The notes under the pieces are model-generated. The model made no database searches, was not told the origin of the DNA, and was given only the letters and a program-made list of their open reading frames with translations. A program made the translations under genes and the position numbers. Shown here in pieces: positions 17,723 through 26,808 of a DNA stretch of 64,000 nt. This stretch comes from Kallotenue papyrolyticum (lineage in GTDB: Bacteria > Chloroflexota > Chloroflexia > Chloroflexales > Kallotenuaceae), in contig NZ_JAGA01000004.1 in NCBI RefSeq assembly GCF_000526415.1, positions 62,001 through 126,000 of the forward strand, in the 5' to 3' direction. Within the stretch, counting starts at the first letter, position 1. Each line of letters begins with the position of its first letter.

Positions 17723-18454
17723 ATGACTTTTGCGTTGATCCCATCTATCGTCATCGGCGTCGTGATCCTGCTGGGCGCGCTCAACGGCTGGCGGCGCGGC
17801 GGCATCCGCGAGGAAGCCGCGCTGATCGGCGTCCTGCTGGGCGCGTTGCTGGTGGAGTTCTGGGCCGAACGCTGGGGCCAGATGGTGGCCGAGTGGTTCG
17901 CCTCCACCAACGTCGCGCGCTTGCGCTGGCTGGTCGCCATGACGCTGCTGTTCGGCACCACGGTCTTCAGCGGCTACGGCGTGGGCCTGCTCTTGCCGCG
18001 TGCCCCGCTCAAAAGCACCGGTCGGCTGACCGGCGCGCTGCTGGGACTGATCACCGTCACGCTGGCGCTCGCCTTTGGTCTGCGCTACACCCAGCAGTTC
18101 CTGTACAACCAGAACACCGGCAGTTGGATCCTGCGCGACCCGCTGAGTCGCGCACTGGTGACCTGGACCGACGCCGCGCTGGCGCTGGCTGCTGCCGCGC
18201 TGGCGCTGGCCGCAGTCGTTGCCGGTACGCTGCGCCTGGTACGGCGCTTGAGTCGGCCCACGACGCCGGCGCCCAAGCCCGCCGCTGTGCCGTCCAAACC
18301 CGCGCCCGCCAGCGCAGCGGCACCATCACCTGCCGGCAGCTCCGCCGGAGCCGGTACGCCTTCCGGCAGCGCCACCGCGCCCACTCAGCCGGTCGCCACC
18401 CGTCCACCGGTCGGCCAGCAGGAGAAATTCATCGAGCCACCGCGCAAGCCCTGA
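17723..18454 (+). CDS. CvpA-like membrane protein with Pro/Ala-rich tail
   Basis: A 243-residue protein. Four hydrophobic segments in the first 170 residues, with W-R-R-G-G-I-R-E-E after the first helix, match the CvpA (colicin V production) family layout, whose members are inner-membrane proteins of unclear function. After residue 175 comes a low-complexity Pro/Ala/Ser/Thr tail ending in a short polar segment. The ATG at 17723 is preceded by GGGAGG 12 bases away and by an extended -10. It stands alone, divergent from gap and convergent with mfd. Family assignment is moderate; the tail composition is typical of disordered extracytoplasmic or cytoplasmic linkers. Confidence 0.65.
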   Translation: MTFALIPSIVIGVVILLGALNGWRRGGIREEAALIGVLLGALLVEFWAERWGQMVAEWFASTNVARLRWLVAMTLLFGTTVFSGYGVGLLLPRAPLKSTGRLTGALLGLITVTLALAFGLRYTQQFLYNQNTGSWILRDPLSRALVTWTDAALALAAAALALAAVVAGTLRLVRRLSRPTTPAPKPAAVPSKPAPASAAAPSPAGSSAGAGTPSGSATAPTQPVATRPPVGQQEKFIEPPRKP

Positions 18455-18492
18455 GCGCCGACAGCCACAACCTAATGAGCGCGGTGGCGCGC

Positions 18493-21400
18493 TCAGGCCG
18501 AGACCGGCGCGCCACGCCCCAGCGCCGCCAGCAGCGCAATCAGCAGCTCCGGCCAGCGCTCGCCCGCGGCGCGCCGGTTGATGCGTGCGAACTGCGGGCC
18601 GATGCGCACGGGCTGCGCCTCGAACTGACGTTGCAGCGCGGCGCGATCGAGCGGCCGATCCGGCAGGCGCACGCTGATCTCGTCCTCGACCGTGGCGATC
18701 ACCGCGACGCCCGCACGCAGCGCCAGCGCCTTGACCTGCAGCCAGAGCAGCAGATGCTCGGCGGGGGTGGGGATCGGCCCGAAGCGATCGCGCAACTCGG
18801 CGCGCAGAAAGCGAATCTCCTGCGGCGTTGTGGCCTGCGCCAGCTTCTGGTAGACGCGCAGCCGCAACGTATCGTCGCTGATATAGTCGCTGGGCAGGTA
18901 GGCGGTCAGCGGCAGATCGATCGACACGAGCGGAATAGGCGTGATCGGTCCGCCCTCGCCGCGCACGGCAGACGTGGCCGCCACCGCGGCGCGGCGCAAT
19001 TGCTCGCTCTGCTGCAGGCTCTTCGCGGCCTGCTCACGGCGCGCCGTTTTGAGCAGGTGCGCCTGCTCGGCGCGTTGCTGCTCCACCGCCTGGGCCAGCA
19101 GCCGCGTATAGAGGTCGAAGCCCACCGCGCCGATATGCCCGGCCTGTTCCGGCCCCAGCAGGTTGCCCGCGCCGCGAATCTCCAGGTCGCGCATGGCGAT
19201 GCGAAAGCCCGCGCCCAGCTCGGTCGCCTCCTGGATCGCCTCCAGGCGTTGCTGCGCCTCACCGGTCATGCGCCGCGCAGGATGGTAGAGCAGGTAGGCG
19301 TAGGCGCGCTGGGTCGAACGCCCGACACGTCCGCGCAACTGGTAGAGCTGCGCCAGGCCGAAGTTGGTCGCCTCGTCGATGATGATCGTGTTGGCGCGCG
19401 GCACGTCCAGCCCGCTCTCGATGATCGTGGTGCAGACCAGCACATCGGCCTCGCCCTCGAAGAACTGCAGCATCACGCGCTCCAGCTCGTGTTCTTCGAG
19501 CTGGCCGTGGCCGATCAGCAAGCGCGCCTCGGGGACCAACTCCTGCAGTCGCGCCGCAAACGAGTAGATCGTCTGCACGCGGTTGTGGACGACATAGACC
19601 TGGCCACCACGTCCGATCTCGCGGCGGATCGCCTCACGCACCAGCTGGTCGTCCCAGGGCATGACGTAGGTTTTGATCGGCACACGATCCTCGGGCGGCG
19701 TGTCGATCACGCTCAGGTCGCGCAGGCCGGCCATGGCCATGTGCAGCGTGCGCGGAATGGGCGTGGCCGTCAGCGTCAGCACGTCCACATCGGTGCGCAA
19801 CTGCTTCAGCCGTTCTTTGTGCCGCACCCCGAAGCGCTGTTCCTCGTCCACGATCACCAGGCCCAGCTGGTGGAACTGCACATCCCGGCTCAGCAGCCGG
19901 TGCGTACCGATCAGGATATCGATCGCGCCGCTGCGCAGCCGCTCCAGGATCGCCTTCTGCTCGCGTGGACTGCGAAAGCGCGACAGCATCTCGATCGTCA
20001 CCGGAAAGGCGGCCATGCGCTTGCGGAAGGTATCGAAGTGCTGCTGTGCCAGCACGGTCGTGGGCACCAGCACCGCTACCTGACGGCCCTCCTGGATCAC
20101 CTTGAAGGCTGCGCGAATGGCGACCTCGGTCTTGCCGTAGCCCACATCGCCGCAGATCAGGCGATCCATTGGCCGCGGCAGCTCCAGGTCGCGCTTGACC
20201 TCGTCGATGGCCTGCAACTGATCGTCGGTTTCGACATAGGGAAAGGCCTCCTCCAGCTCGCGCTGCCAGACGGTGTCGGGGCCGTATGGCGGCCGTTCGG
20301 CCAGTTGCCGCGCGGCATACAGGTCGAGCAGCTCACGCGCCAGGGCCTCGACCGCGGCTTTGACGCGGCGCTTGACGCGCTCCCAGTCGGCCGTGCCCAG
20401 CCGCGACAGCGCCGGCACGGCCTCCGCCGCGCCGATGTACTTGGAGACGCGATCGATCTGATCAACCGGCACGTAGATCGCATCGTTGCCGGCGAAGCGC
20501 AGATGCAGATACTCGCGTTCGATGCCCTCGACCTGCAGGCGTTTGAGCCCTTCGTAGATCGCAATGCCGTGCTCGACGTGGACGACGTAGTCGCCCGGCG
20601 CCAGCGTCTGGAGAAAGGCCTGGCGATCGATCTCCCGCTGCTGGCGTTTGCGCCGCGTAACCACCGGACGCCGCGGCTGAAAGCCGAAGATCTCGCCGTC
20701 GGTGTAGAGCGTCACGCCCAGGGCGCGACTGCTCCAGCCTTCGCCCAACGTGCCATGCCGCAGCGCGAGACGCCCACCGGCGCGTCCGTTGGGCGCAACA
20801 TCGCTCTCGGTCGGCGCGTCCTCGGCGGCCAGCGGCAGGTGGTGCTCCAGCGCCAGCTCGCGCATGCGCCCGACCTGCGGCGAGACGATCAGCACATCCT
20901 CGCCCGCCTGCAGACGCCGGGCGATCTGCTCCAGGGCCCGTGTCACCTGGCCAGCGAAGCGCTCGGCGGGCGCAAACACGTCGCTGTCAAGTGCCACCGT
21001 CAGCCCTGCAGCGGCGGGCGCGTCCGCCGGCTGGCCGGTGAGATCGATGCGCGGATGGGCCGCGGCTGCGGCAAGCAGCTCCGACCACAGCAGATAGGGT
21101 CGCGGGAAATCGGGCGGAAGCTCCTGGGCGCGCACCTGTGCGGCGCGACTCTCCTCGGCCTGGGCATGCAGCTCGGCAGCGACCTGCTCCAGCTCGCGCG
21201 CTTCGGACCAGAGCACGGGCGCGCCCGGCGGCAGATGGCGGAGCAGGCTGGGCAGCGGTGTGCCGAAAAACAGCGGTGCGTAAAAGGCGCGCCCTTCGAA
21301 GCGCAGCCCGGCCTCCAGCCGCTCCAGGTTGAGCCGCCACTCGGCCAGCGCCTCCGGACGCAGATCGTCGCTCTGCAGCGCGCGCAAACGCTCCAGCGCC

Positions 21401-22140
21401 GGCTCACGCCGCCAGAAGGGCACGTCGTGCGGCGGCGGCAGCGTCACGCTGCGGGCCCGCCACCGGTCGGAGCGCTGGCTGAGCGGATCGAAGCGGCGAA
21501 TGCTCTCCACCTCGTCGCCAAAGAACTCGATGCGCAGCGGTGCCGCCTCGGTCGGGGGATAGACATCGATGATCCCGCCGCGGCTGGCGACCTCGCCGGG
21601 CGCTTCCACTGCCGCCACGGCGCTGTAGCCCAGCGCGATAAGCCGCTCTACCAGCGCGCGCGGATCGAGCCGCTGCCCGACGGTGATGGTTTGGCTCGCG
21701 GCATCCAGCTCGGCGGGGTCGAGCGTCGGCTGCAACAGCGCCTTGACCGGCGCGACGATCACCAGCGGCGCGGCTACGCTGGTTCCCAGCCGCCAGTCGC
21801 GCAGGCGCTGCAGCACGCGCAGCCGCCCGGCGATCACCTCGCTACCCTGCGACATATGCTCGTAGGGCAGCGCGTCGCTGGCCGGCAGCAGCAAGACGCG
21901 CTCGTCATCGAGCCAGAAGCACAGGTCATCGCGCAGCCGCGCCGCCTGCTCCAGACGAGCGGTGACCACCAACAGCGGCAGCCTGGCGGATTGCGCCAGC
22001 GCCGCGATCAGTACCGGCCGCGCCGCGCCGATCAGCGGTGCGACGCGGATGCCCTCCGGCGGCGCGGCGGCGATGGCCGCCTGCAAACGCTGCGCTACGG
22101 TCAGGTCGGCCAGCCGACGCAGCAGCTCGTGAATCTCCAT
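18493..22140 (-). CDS. mfd: Transcription-repair coupling factor Mfd
   Basis: A 1215-residue ATP-dependent DNA translocase that removes RNA polymerase stalled at lesions and recruits UvrA. Domains in order: UvrB-like N-terminal module (residues 1 to about 480), RNA-polymerase-interacting CarD-like module (about 510-580, beginning P-G-D-Y-V-V-H-V-E-H-G-I), SF2 helicase with Walker A G-D-V-G-Y-G-K-T near residue 663 and a DEEQ box near 760, the C-terminal RecG-like lobe with G-R-V-G-R, and the TRCF domain. Length is slightly above the usual 1150-1180. The ATG at 22140 is chosen because family similarity starts there and upstream codons run through the promoter. A very long open frame on the opposite strand is only its shadow. 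Confidence 0.97.
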   Translation of the reverse strand: MEIHELLRRLADLTVAQRLQAAIAAAPPEGIRVAPLIGAARPVLIAALAQSARLPLLVVTARLEQAARLRDDLCFWLDDERVLLLPASDALPYEHMSQGSEVIAGRLRVLQRLRDWRLGTSVAAPLVIVAPVKALLQPTLDPAELDAASQTITVGQRLDPRALVERLIALGYSAVAAVEAPGEVASRGGIIDVYPPTEAAPLRIEFFGDEVESIRRFDPLSQRSDRWRARSVTLPPPHDVPFWRREPALERLRALQSDDLRPEALAEWRLNLERLEAGLRFEGRAFYAPLFFGTPLPSLLRHLPPGAPVLWSEARELEQVAAELHAQAEESRAAQVRAQELPPDFPRPYLLWSELLAAAAAHPRIDLTGQPADAPAAAGLTVALDSDVFAPAERFAGQVTRALEQIARRLQAGEDVLIVSPQVGRMRELALEHHLPLAAEDAPTESDVAPNGRAGGRLALRHGTLGEGWSSRALGVTLYTDGEIFGFQPRRPVVTRRKRQQREIDRQAFLQTLAPGDYVVHVEHGIAIYEGLKRLQVEGIEREYLHLRFAGNDAIYVPVDQIDRVSKYIGAAEAVPALSRLGTADWERVKRRVKAAVEALARELLDLYAARQLAERPPYGPDTVWQRELEEAFPYVETDDQLQAIDEVKRDLELPRPMDRLICGDVGYGKTEVAIRAAFKVIQEGRQVAVLVPTTVLAQQHFDTFRKRMAAFPVTIEMLSRFRSPREQKAILERLRSGAIDILIGTHRLLSRDVQFHQLGLVIVDEEQRFGVRHKERLKQLRTDVDVLTLTATPIPRTLHMAMAGLRDLSVIDTPPEDRVPIKTYVMPWDDQLVREAIRREIGRGGQVYVVHNRVQTIYSFAARLQELVPEARLLIGHGQLEEHELERVMLQFFEGEADVLVCTTIIESGLDVPRANTIIIDEATNFGLAQLYQLRGRVGRSTQRAYAYLLYHPARRMTGEAQQRLEAIQEATELGAGFRIAMRDLEIRGAGNLLGPEQAGHIGAVGFDLYTRLLAQAVEQQRAEQAHLLKTARREQAAKSLQQSEQLRRAAVAATSAVRGEGGPITPIPLVSIDLPLTAYLPSDYISDDTLRLRVYQKLAQATTPQEIRFLRAELRDRFGPIPTPAEHLLLWLQVKALALRAGVAVIATVEDEISVRLPDRPLDRAALQRQFEAQPVRIGPQFARINRRAAGERWPELLIALLAALGRGAPVSA

Positions 22141-22165
22141 GCGCGGTTCCCAAGCATCACGAAAC

Positions 22166-22190
22166 GAGGCCGATCGCCACGACCGGCCTC
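22166..22190 (-). promoter_or_regulatory. Hairpin in the mfd leader
   Basis: A 7-bp stem (GAGGCCG / CGGCCTC) with an 11-base loop, followed on the minus strand by GTTTCGT. It lies between the mfd -10 (22202-22210) and the mfd ATG, and downstream of the nucleotidylyltransferase stop. It may end upstream transcription or affect mfd expression. Confidence 0.4.
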
Positions 22191-22201
22191 TAACCAAAAG
22201 T

Positions 22202-22210
22202 ATTGTAGCA
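22202..22210 (-). promoter_or_regulatory. Extended -10 promoter for mfd
   Basis: TGCTACAAT on the minus strand, 61 bases upstream of the mfd ATG. It suggests mfd has its own promoter and is not only read through from the nucleotidylyltransferase gene. Confidence 0.5.
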
Positions 22211-22236
22211 AATCCAGGGCCGCCGGGCAGCACGGC

Positions 22237-23304
22237 TCACAACAGCCCAATGTCGGAGTGGTCGCCCAGCGTTAGCCGGTAGGCTTTGGGCTTGATCGGC
22301 GAGCGGTGCACCTTGACGTTGCGCCCGATCAGGCTATCCTCGATGCGGTGGGGAATGGCCACGATCGAGGAGTGCTCCAGCACGATCGAATGTTCGATCT
22401 CGCTGTCCTCGATCACGGTATGGTGGTAGATCGCCGTAAAGGGGCCGATGTAGGAATTGACGATGCGCGCATTCTCGCCAATGATCGCCGGCCCACGAAT
22501 CACGCTGTTGATCACCTCGGCGCCGGCTTCGACAGTCACCTTGCCGATCAGTTGGGAGTCGCGATCGACAAAGCCCTCGACGCGGTGCTCGATCTCCTCC
22601 AGCACCAGGCGGTTGGCGTCAAGCATGTCGGCCTTTTTGCCAGTATCGATCCACCAGCCGCGATGGATGTAGGGATAAACACGGTAGCCATGCTCCACCA
22701 GGTACTGGATCGCATCGGTGATCTCCAATTCACCGCGCCAGGAGGGCTTGATGTTGGCGATCGCCTCCCAGATGCTGCGATCGAACATGTAGATGCCGAC
22801 CAGCGCCAGATTGGAGCGCGGCTCCTTGGGCTTCTCCACCAGACGCACAATGCGCCCGTCATCGTCCAGCTCGGCCACGCCGTAGTGCGAGGGATCGCTC
22901 ACCCGCGTCAGCACGATCTGGGCGTTCCAGTCGCTCTGGCCGAACTGCTCGATCAGCGGCGAGATACCGCCCTGGATGCAGTTATCGCCCAGAAACATCA
23001 CGAAGCGGTCGTCGCCCAAAAACTCGCGGCTTTCCTTGACAGCATGCGCCAGTCCCAGCGGCGCGCTCTGGTGGATGTAGGTAATCTCCACGCCCCAGCG
23101 CTCGCCGCGGCCGACCGCTTCCTTGACTTCGGCGGCCGTATCGCCCACCACAATGCCGATCTCGCGAATGCCGGCATCGCGGATGGCTTCGATGACGCGA
23201 AACAGCACCGGCTTGTTGGCGACCGGAATCAGTTGCTTGGCTTTGGTATAGGTCAGCGGATACAGACGCGTGCCCTTGCCCCCGCTGAGCACCAATCCTT
23301 TCAT
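22237..23304 (-). CDS. Glucose-1-phosphate thymidylyltransferase, long (RmlA/StrD-like) form
   Basis: A 355-residue sugar-1-phosphate nucleotidylyltransferase. The N-terminal half begins K-G-L-V-L-S-G-G-K-G-T-R-L-Y-P-L-T, the dNTP-binding signature, and has F-L-G-D-N at the metal site. The C-terminal 100 residues form a left-handed beta-helix of hexapeptide-like repeats, present in the long archaeal/actinobacterial-type enzymes and absent from short RmlA. It would make dTDP-glucose (or a related nucleotide sugar), the donor precursor for dTDP-rhamnose, which fits the nearby glycosyltransferases. The ATG at 23304 is supported by AGGAG upstream and by the signature beginning directly after it. 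Confidence 0.9.
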   Translation of the reverse strand: MKGLVLSGGKGTRLYPLTYTKAKQLIPVANKPVLFRVIEAIRDAGIREIGIVVGDTAAEVKEAVGRGERWGVEITYIHQSAPLGLAHAVKESREFLGDDRFVMFLGDNCIQGGISPLIEQFGQSDWNAQIVLTRVSDPSHYGVAELDDDGRIVRLVEKPKEPRSNLALVGIYMFDRSIWEAIANIKPSWRGELEITDAIQYLVEHGYRVYPYIHRGWWIDTGKKADMLDANRLVLEEIEHRVEGFVDRDSQLIGKVTVEAGAEVINSVIRGPAIIGENARIVNSYIGPFTAIYHHTVIEDSEIEHSIVLEHSSIVAIPHRIEDSLIGRNVKVHRSPIKPKAYRLTLGDHSDIGLL

Positions 23305-23334
23305 ACCTACTCCTGTGATCGTTTGTGCGCCCGT

Positions 23335-23363
23335 ATTGTACAGGCTGGCGTCCGGATCGCCAA
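23335..23363 (-). promoter_or_regulatory. Promoter for the nucleotidylyltransferase gene
   Basis: Minus strand: TTGGCG (23358-23363), 17-base spacer, TACAAT (23335-23340), 30 bases from the start codon. Confidence 0.65.
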
Positions 23364-23378
23364 CCAGCGCCAAAGAAG

Positions 23379-23406
23379 CACGCCGGAGGAAACCTCCTCC
23401 GGCGTG
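23379..23406 (-). terminator. Rho-independent terminator after the NlpC gene
   Basis: A perfect 12-bp stem (CACGCCGGAGGA with its complement) and a four-base loop. On the minus strand it is followed by CTTCTTT. It lies 20 bases after the hydrolase stop. Confidence 0.75.
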
Positions 23407-23425
23407 CAGAGTACACGCATTGCGC

Positions 23426-24937
23426 TTAGCGATAGGGGCGGATCGCGCCGGCAAAGTGACGGCGCCAGTAGCTGCCGTGGATGCTGACATACTGCACACC
23501 GGTGCGCGGTGTGTTGGCCGAGACCATCATGCCGTTGCCGACGTAGAGCGCCACATGCGTGATGCCCGGCCCGGCGGTGTTGGCGAAGAAGACCAGGTCG
23601 CCCGGTGCCAGCTCGCCGAAGCTGACGCGCTGCCCATAGCGCGTGCTGAACTGGGCGCTGGCCTTGTGCGGCAGGTGCACGCCCAACTGTCGGTAGACAT
23701 AGCTGGTCAGGCCGGAGCAGTCGAAGCCGCGCGGGCTGGCGCCGCCATAGACATAGCGCGCGCCGACGAACTTGAGCGCCAACTGCGCCGCCTGATAGCC
23801 CAGCGCGCCGGCCGCGCTGGCTGCCGGCACCGCTTTGACCGGCTTGGGTGCCGCCGGCACATCGTTGGTGACCGGCACGCGCTTGGCCGCCTCCGGGCTG
23901 AGGTTGACCAGCTCCTGCGCCACCCAGCCGATCGTGCCGCGCGGCGAGCGCACCTTGTACCAGCCGCCATGCTGCGCCAGCACTTCAAGCTGCACCCCGG
24001 CCGCCATCTTGCCGAAGCTGCCGAAGGCGGTGCTCGGCCCCTGGCGCAGGTTGACGCGATTGGCCGCGACCGAGCCGACGATCGGCCCGGATGCCGCCGG
24101 CGTGCTGAGCCTGGGCGTGCCGCCGATGCTGAAGAAGGAGGCGCTGACCCAGCCGACCGTACCGTTGGCCGTGGCGACGCGGTACCAACCCTCGCGCTGG
24201 CCGATCACTTCAAGCTTGGTGCCCGCCGGCAGCTTGCCCAGCGACTCGTAGGTGGTGCCCGGCCCGCTGCGCAGGTTGACGTTCTCCTCGGTCGTCGCGC
24301 CCACGATAATACGCGACGTTGTGCTGGCCGCCGGCACCTCGATCGTTGTGAGCGAGCCGATCACCTGTTGCGAGGCCGAGACCAACTCACTGTGGATCCA
24401 GCCTGTCTGGCCGCTGCTGGTCTCCACCTTGAACCAGTCGCCGTTGCGCCCCAGCAGCTTGACCGTTTGACCCTGGCGCAGCTTGCCGATGCGCTCGTAG
24501 CTGGTGCCCGGCCCACTACGCAGGTTGGCGACTTCAACCGTTACCGGCACGAAGCGCCCGGCGCTCACCGGCGCGGCCAGGCCGGCATCGGCGCTGAAGA
24601 TGAACTCATCCGCGGTGGCAACCTCCGGCACGGCCAGGTCGCCGGCAAAGGCGCTGAGCGCGCCCTGGAGCGCGAAGGTTGCCGCGACCGGCTCGAGCGG
24701 CAGGCTGGGCCGCGCTTGCGGGAGCGCACTGCCAAGCACCAGCGCCGCTGGGATCGAGACGCCAATGAACAGGTTGCGCGCATAACGCACCACGCGCCCG
24801 TGACGCAGGCGCGCATCGGCCAGGAAGCGCTGAATCGCGGATGACGTGGCACAACTGGATGTAAGCAGACGCTGCTGGAGATGGTGCAACGACTGAGCAG
24901 GCGACATGCGACCGGGCAAGTCGTCTCGACTCAACAT
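23426..24937 (-). CDS. SH3-domain NlpC/P60 cell-wall endopeptidase
   Basis: A 503-residue exported peptidoglycan hydrolase. A hydrophobic segment near residues 55-75 serves as an N-terminal anchor or uncleaved signal. Three bacterial SH3 repeats follow, each with V-N-L-R-x-G-P-G/S-T and a W-Y/W-F-K-V motif plus G-W-I/V. The C-terminal NlpC/P60 domain starts about residue 375 and has the catalytic Cys in F-D-C-S-G-L (about residue 404) and the catalytic His in I-T-H-V-A-L-Y-V-G. Such enzymes cut the stem peptide, usually between D-gamma-Glu and the diamino acid. The ATG at 24937 is chosen for the AGGAGA upstream; an earlier in-frame start would run through the promoter. Confidence 0.93.
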   Translation of the reverse strand: MLSRDDLPGRMSPAQSLHHLQQRLLTSSCATSSAIQRFLADARLRHGRVVRYARNLFIGVSIPAALVLGSALPQARPSLPLEPVAATFALQGALSAFAGDLAVPEVATADEFIFSADAGLAAPVSAGRFVPVTVEVANLRSGPGTSYERIGKLRQGQTVKLLGRNGDWFKVETSSGQTGWIHSELVSASQQVIGSLTTIEVPAASTTSRIIVGATTEENVNLRSGPGTTYESLGKLPAGTKLEVIGQREGWYRVATANGTVGWVSASFFSIGGTPRLSTPAASGPIVGSVAANRVNLRQGPSTAFGSFGKMAAGVQLEVLAQHGGWYKVRSPRGTIGWVAQELVNLSPEAAKRVPVTNDVPAAPKPVKAVPAASAAGALGYQAAQLALKFVGARYVYGGASPRGFDCSGLTSYVYRQLGVHLPHKASAQFSTRYGQRVSFGELAPGDLVFFANTAGPGITHVALYVGNGMMVSANTPRTGVQYVSIHGSYWRRHFAGAIRPYR

Positions 24938-25044
24938 GGATGTCTCTCCTGCTTCGCGAGCATCCTGGCTCCACGAAACACTAGCGGTACAGCACAACAG
25001 GGTTTGCCACACCTGCCGCCTGGCAGACATGTGCAGCCGCGCCT

Positions 25045-25073
25045 AGTTTAGCACGGACACGAAAATAATGCAA
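25045..25073 (-). promoter_or_regulatory. Promoter for the NlpC/P60 gene
   Basis: Minus strand: TTGCAT (25068-25073), 17-base spacer, TAAACT (25045-25050). It sits in the most A+T-rich stretch of this region and gives a leader of about 100 bases. Confidence 0.5.
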
Positions 25074-25244
25074 CTATCAGTTTGATTTCAGTTCCTGATA
25101 AGGCCCGCCAATCAGTCTCTATCTCGGCGCGACCATATGCGTGGGCGTTGATCACCCTTTCCTCTCCCGCGAAGCGGTCGTGAACCCCGCACCTTGTTGC
25201 TTATGTCGAGCAAAAGCAGTCCACGCCGCGGATTGTGCCCGAGG
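25074..25244. other. Non-coding gap upstream of the NlpC gene
   Basis: Together with 24938-25073 this makes about 300 bases without a gene. It holds an inverted repeat TATCAG / CTGATA (25075-25080 and 25095-25100, 14-base spacer) just upstream of the promoter -35, which could be an operator. I see nothing else in it. Confidence 0.3.
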
Positions 25245-26117
25245 TCAGCCCGATTGCGTGTCGGCGCAACGCTCATCACCCACCCGCCAGGCTTTCAATG
25301 CTTCGATCGCGGCGCGCTGCTCGAAGACAGCGCGCTCGCCAAGCATACGACCCTCGATGGTGCGCGTGAAATCGTAGGGCAGCAGCGTGGTCACCGCCGG
25401 CCGCAAAACCACATCGGGCGCGGTCTGCGCCAGGCGCAATTCGCTCATGCGCGCCATCATGATTGCCAGCGAGCGCTCGGCCACGGCCAGCGGCGCGCGC
25501 GGCAACCAGTGCCGCGGCGACCACGCGCCATGCCCGGGCCTAGGGCGGCTCAGCTCAAACCAGGGTGCGATCGCGCCCAGATCGACGGCGATCACCCGCT
25601 CGGCGCCCAGCCCGCGCACCACATCGACCGGGACGTTGTTGAGCACACCGCCGTCCACCAAGAGCTGCTCACCACGCAGCAGCGGCGGAAAGATCCCCGG
25701 GACGGCAATCGTCGCCAACACCGCTTCCACCAGCAACCCCTCGCGGATCACCACCTCGCGTGCACTGCGCAGATCGACCGCCACCATCGCCAGCGGCAGC
25801 CGTGCATCGGCAAAGGTGCGCGCGCCCAAGGCCTCATGTAACAGCGCAGCGATGCGGCGCATCCCCAGAAACCCGCGTCCGCTGGGATCGCGCTCCATGA
25901 TGCGCCGGGCGCGCGCCCGCAGAAACCACTGCTCGATCTCCACCGGACGGTAGCCAACGCCATACAGCGCCGCGACCAGCCCGCCGATGCTGGTACCGGC
26001 GATGGCATCGATCGGCACGCCCAGTGTCTCCAGCGCCTGCAGCACGCCGATATGCGCCGAGCCCTTGCTGCCACCACCGCCCAGTGCCAGTCCCAACCAA
26101 CGCTCTCTTGCTTGCAT
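25245..26117 (-). CDS. Patatin-like phospholipase (RssA/YchK type)
   Basis: A 290-residue serine hydrolase of the bacterial patatin family. Motifs: oxyanion loop G-G-G-G-S-K-G-S-A-H-I-G at residues 11-22, nucleophile elbow G-T-S-I-G-G (Ser about residue 43), and the dyad Asp in V-D-G-G-V-L-N-N-V-P. It probably hydrolyses acyl chains from phospholipids at the membrane face. The ATG at 26117 with GGAG upstream is used; the long in-frame extension upstream crosses the rplI promoter and is discarded. It is divergent from rplI. No signal peptide is seen, so it is probably cytoplasmic or membrane-associated. Confidence 0.9.
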   Translation of the reverse strand: MQARERWLGLALGGGGSKGSAHIGVLQALETLGVPIDAIAGTSIGGLVAALYGVGYRPVEIEQWFLRARARRIMERDPSGRGFLGMRRIAALLHEALGARTFADARLPLAMVAVDLRSAREVVIREGLLVEAVLATIAVPGIFPPLLRGEQLLVDGGVLNNVPVDVVRGLGAERVIAVDLGAIAPWFELSRPRPGHGAWSPRHWLPRAPLAVAERSLAIMMARMSELRLAQTAPDVVLRPAVTTLLPYDFTRTIEGRMLGERAVFEQRAAIEALKAWRVGDERCADTQSG

Positions 26118-26129
26118 GCCTCGCTCCTG

Positions 26130-26159
26130 TTGACGGAGGCCAAGATCGTATGCTATGAT
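26130..26159 (+). promoter_or_regulatory. Promoter for rplI (and probably dnaB)
   Basis: TTGACG (26130-26135), 18-base spacer, TATGAT (26154-26159) with a TGC extension. It leaves a leader of about 110 bases before the L9 ATG. Confidence 0.7.
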
Positions 26160-26274
26160 ACCTGCCGGCTTTCCGGTTGGGGAAGCCGTTTGTCTGCTTG
26201 CCAGCATGATTTGCCTAGCGGGCGATCGCACTATAGAGACACGCAAGCGGTCAGATGCCGCGGATGGAGCTGAC

Positions 26275-26769
26275 ATGAAAGTGGTATTGATGCAGGACGT
26301 GCCGAACCTGGGCAAGGCCGGCGAGATCAAAGAGGTGGCCAACGGTTATGGCCGCAACTACCTGATTCCCAAGGGCTACGCCGCGCTGGCAACCGAGGGG
26401 CTGATCAAACAGGCGCAGGAGCGCGCGGCGGCCCAGCGGCGCCGCGAACAGAAGGCACGCGCCGAAGCCGAGCAACTGGCGCAGCGCCTCAACGGCCAGA
26501 CCCTGCGCTTTGTGGTACGCGTCGGTGAGCTGGAGCGCCTGTACGGCTCGATCACCAACGTGGACCTTGCCGAGAAGATCAAGGAGCAATTCGGCGTCGA
26601 GATCGATCGCCGGCGCATCGACCTGGGCGATCCGATCCGCCGCGCCGGTGTGTACTCGGTGCCGATCCGCCTGGCCGGCGATATCGAAGCCCGTGTCAAC
26701 GTCGTGGTCGAAGGCGAGGGCGCGCCGAGTGAAACGGGCGCTCCCTCGGACGCCTCCGACGCGGCCTGA
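26275..26769 (+). CDS. rplI: 50S ribosomal protein L9
   Basis: A 164-residue ribosomal protein. The N-terminal 50 residues carry the L9 signature (K-V-V-L-M-Q-D-V-P-N-L-G, then N-G-Y-G-R-N-Y-L-I-P-K-G-Y-A), followed by the long connecting helix rich in Glu/Arg/Gln and the C-terminal RNA-binding domain. A short acidic Ala/Ser/Asp tail extends beyond the usual 149 residues. The ATG at 26275 has GGAG upstream. It heads a cluster leading into dnaB, the common bacterial rplI-dnaB arrangement. Confidence 0.97.
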   Translation: MKVVLMQDVPNLGKAGEIKEVANGYGRNYLIPKGYAALATEGLIKQAQERAAAQRRREQKARAEAEQLAQRLNGQTLRFVVRVGELERLYGSITNVDLAEKIKEQFGVEIDRRRIDLGDPIRRAGVYSVPIRLAGDIEARVNVVVEGEGAPSETGAPSDASDAA

Positions 26770-26808
26770 AAACTGTCATCGCGGCGTTAAGCCGCCTACT
26801 TGTGTGTG

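Noticed and set aside
17893-22275. A 1460-codon open frame on the plus strand opposite mfd
   Set aside because: It is the antisense shadow of a G+C-rich gene: it has no recognisable domain, is rich in Arg, Gln and His, and the opposite strand encodes a complete Mfd.
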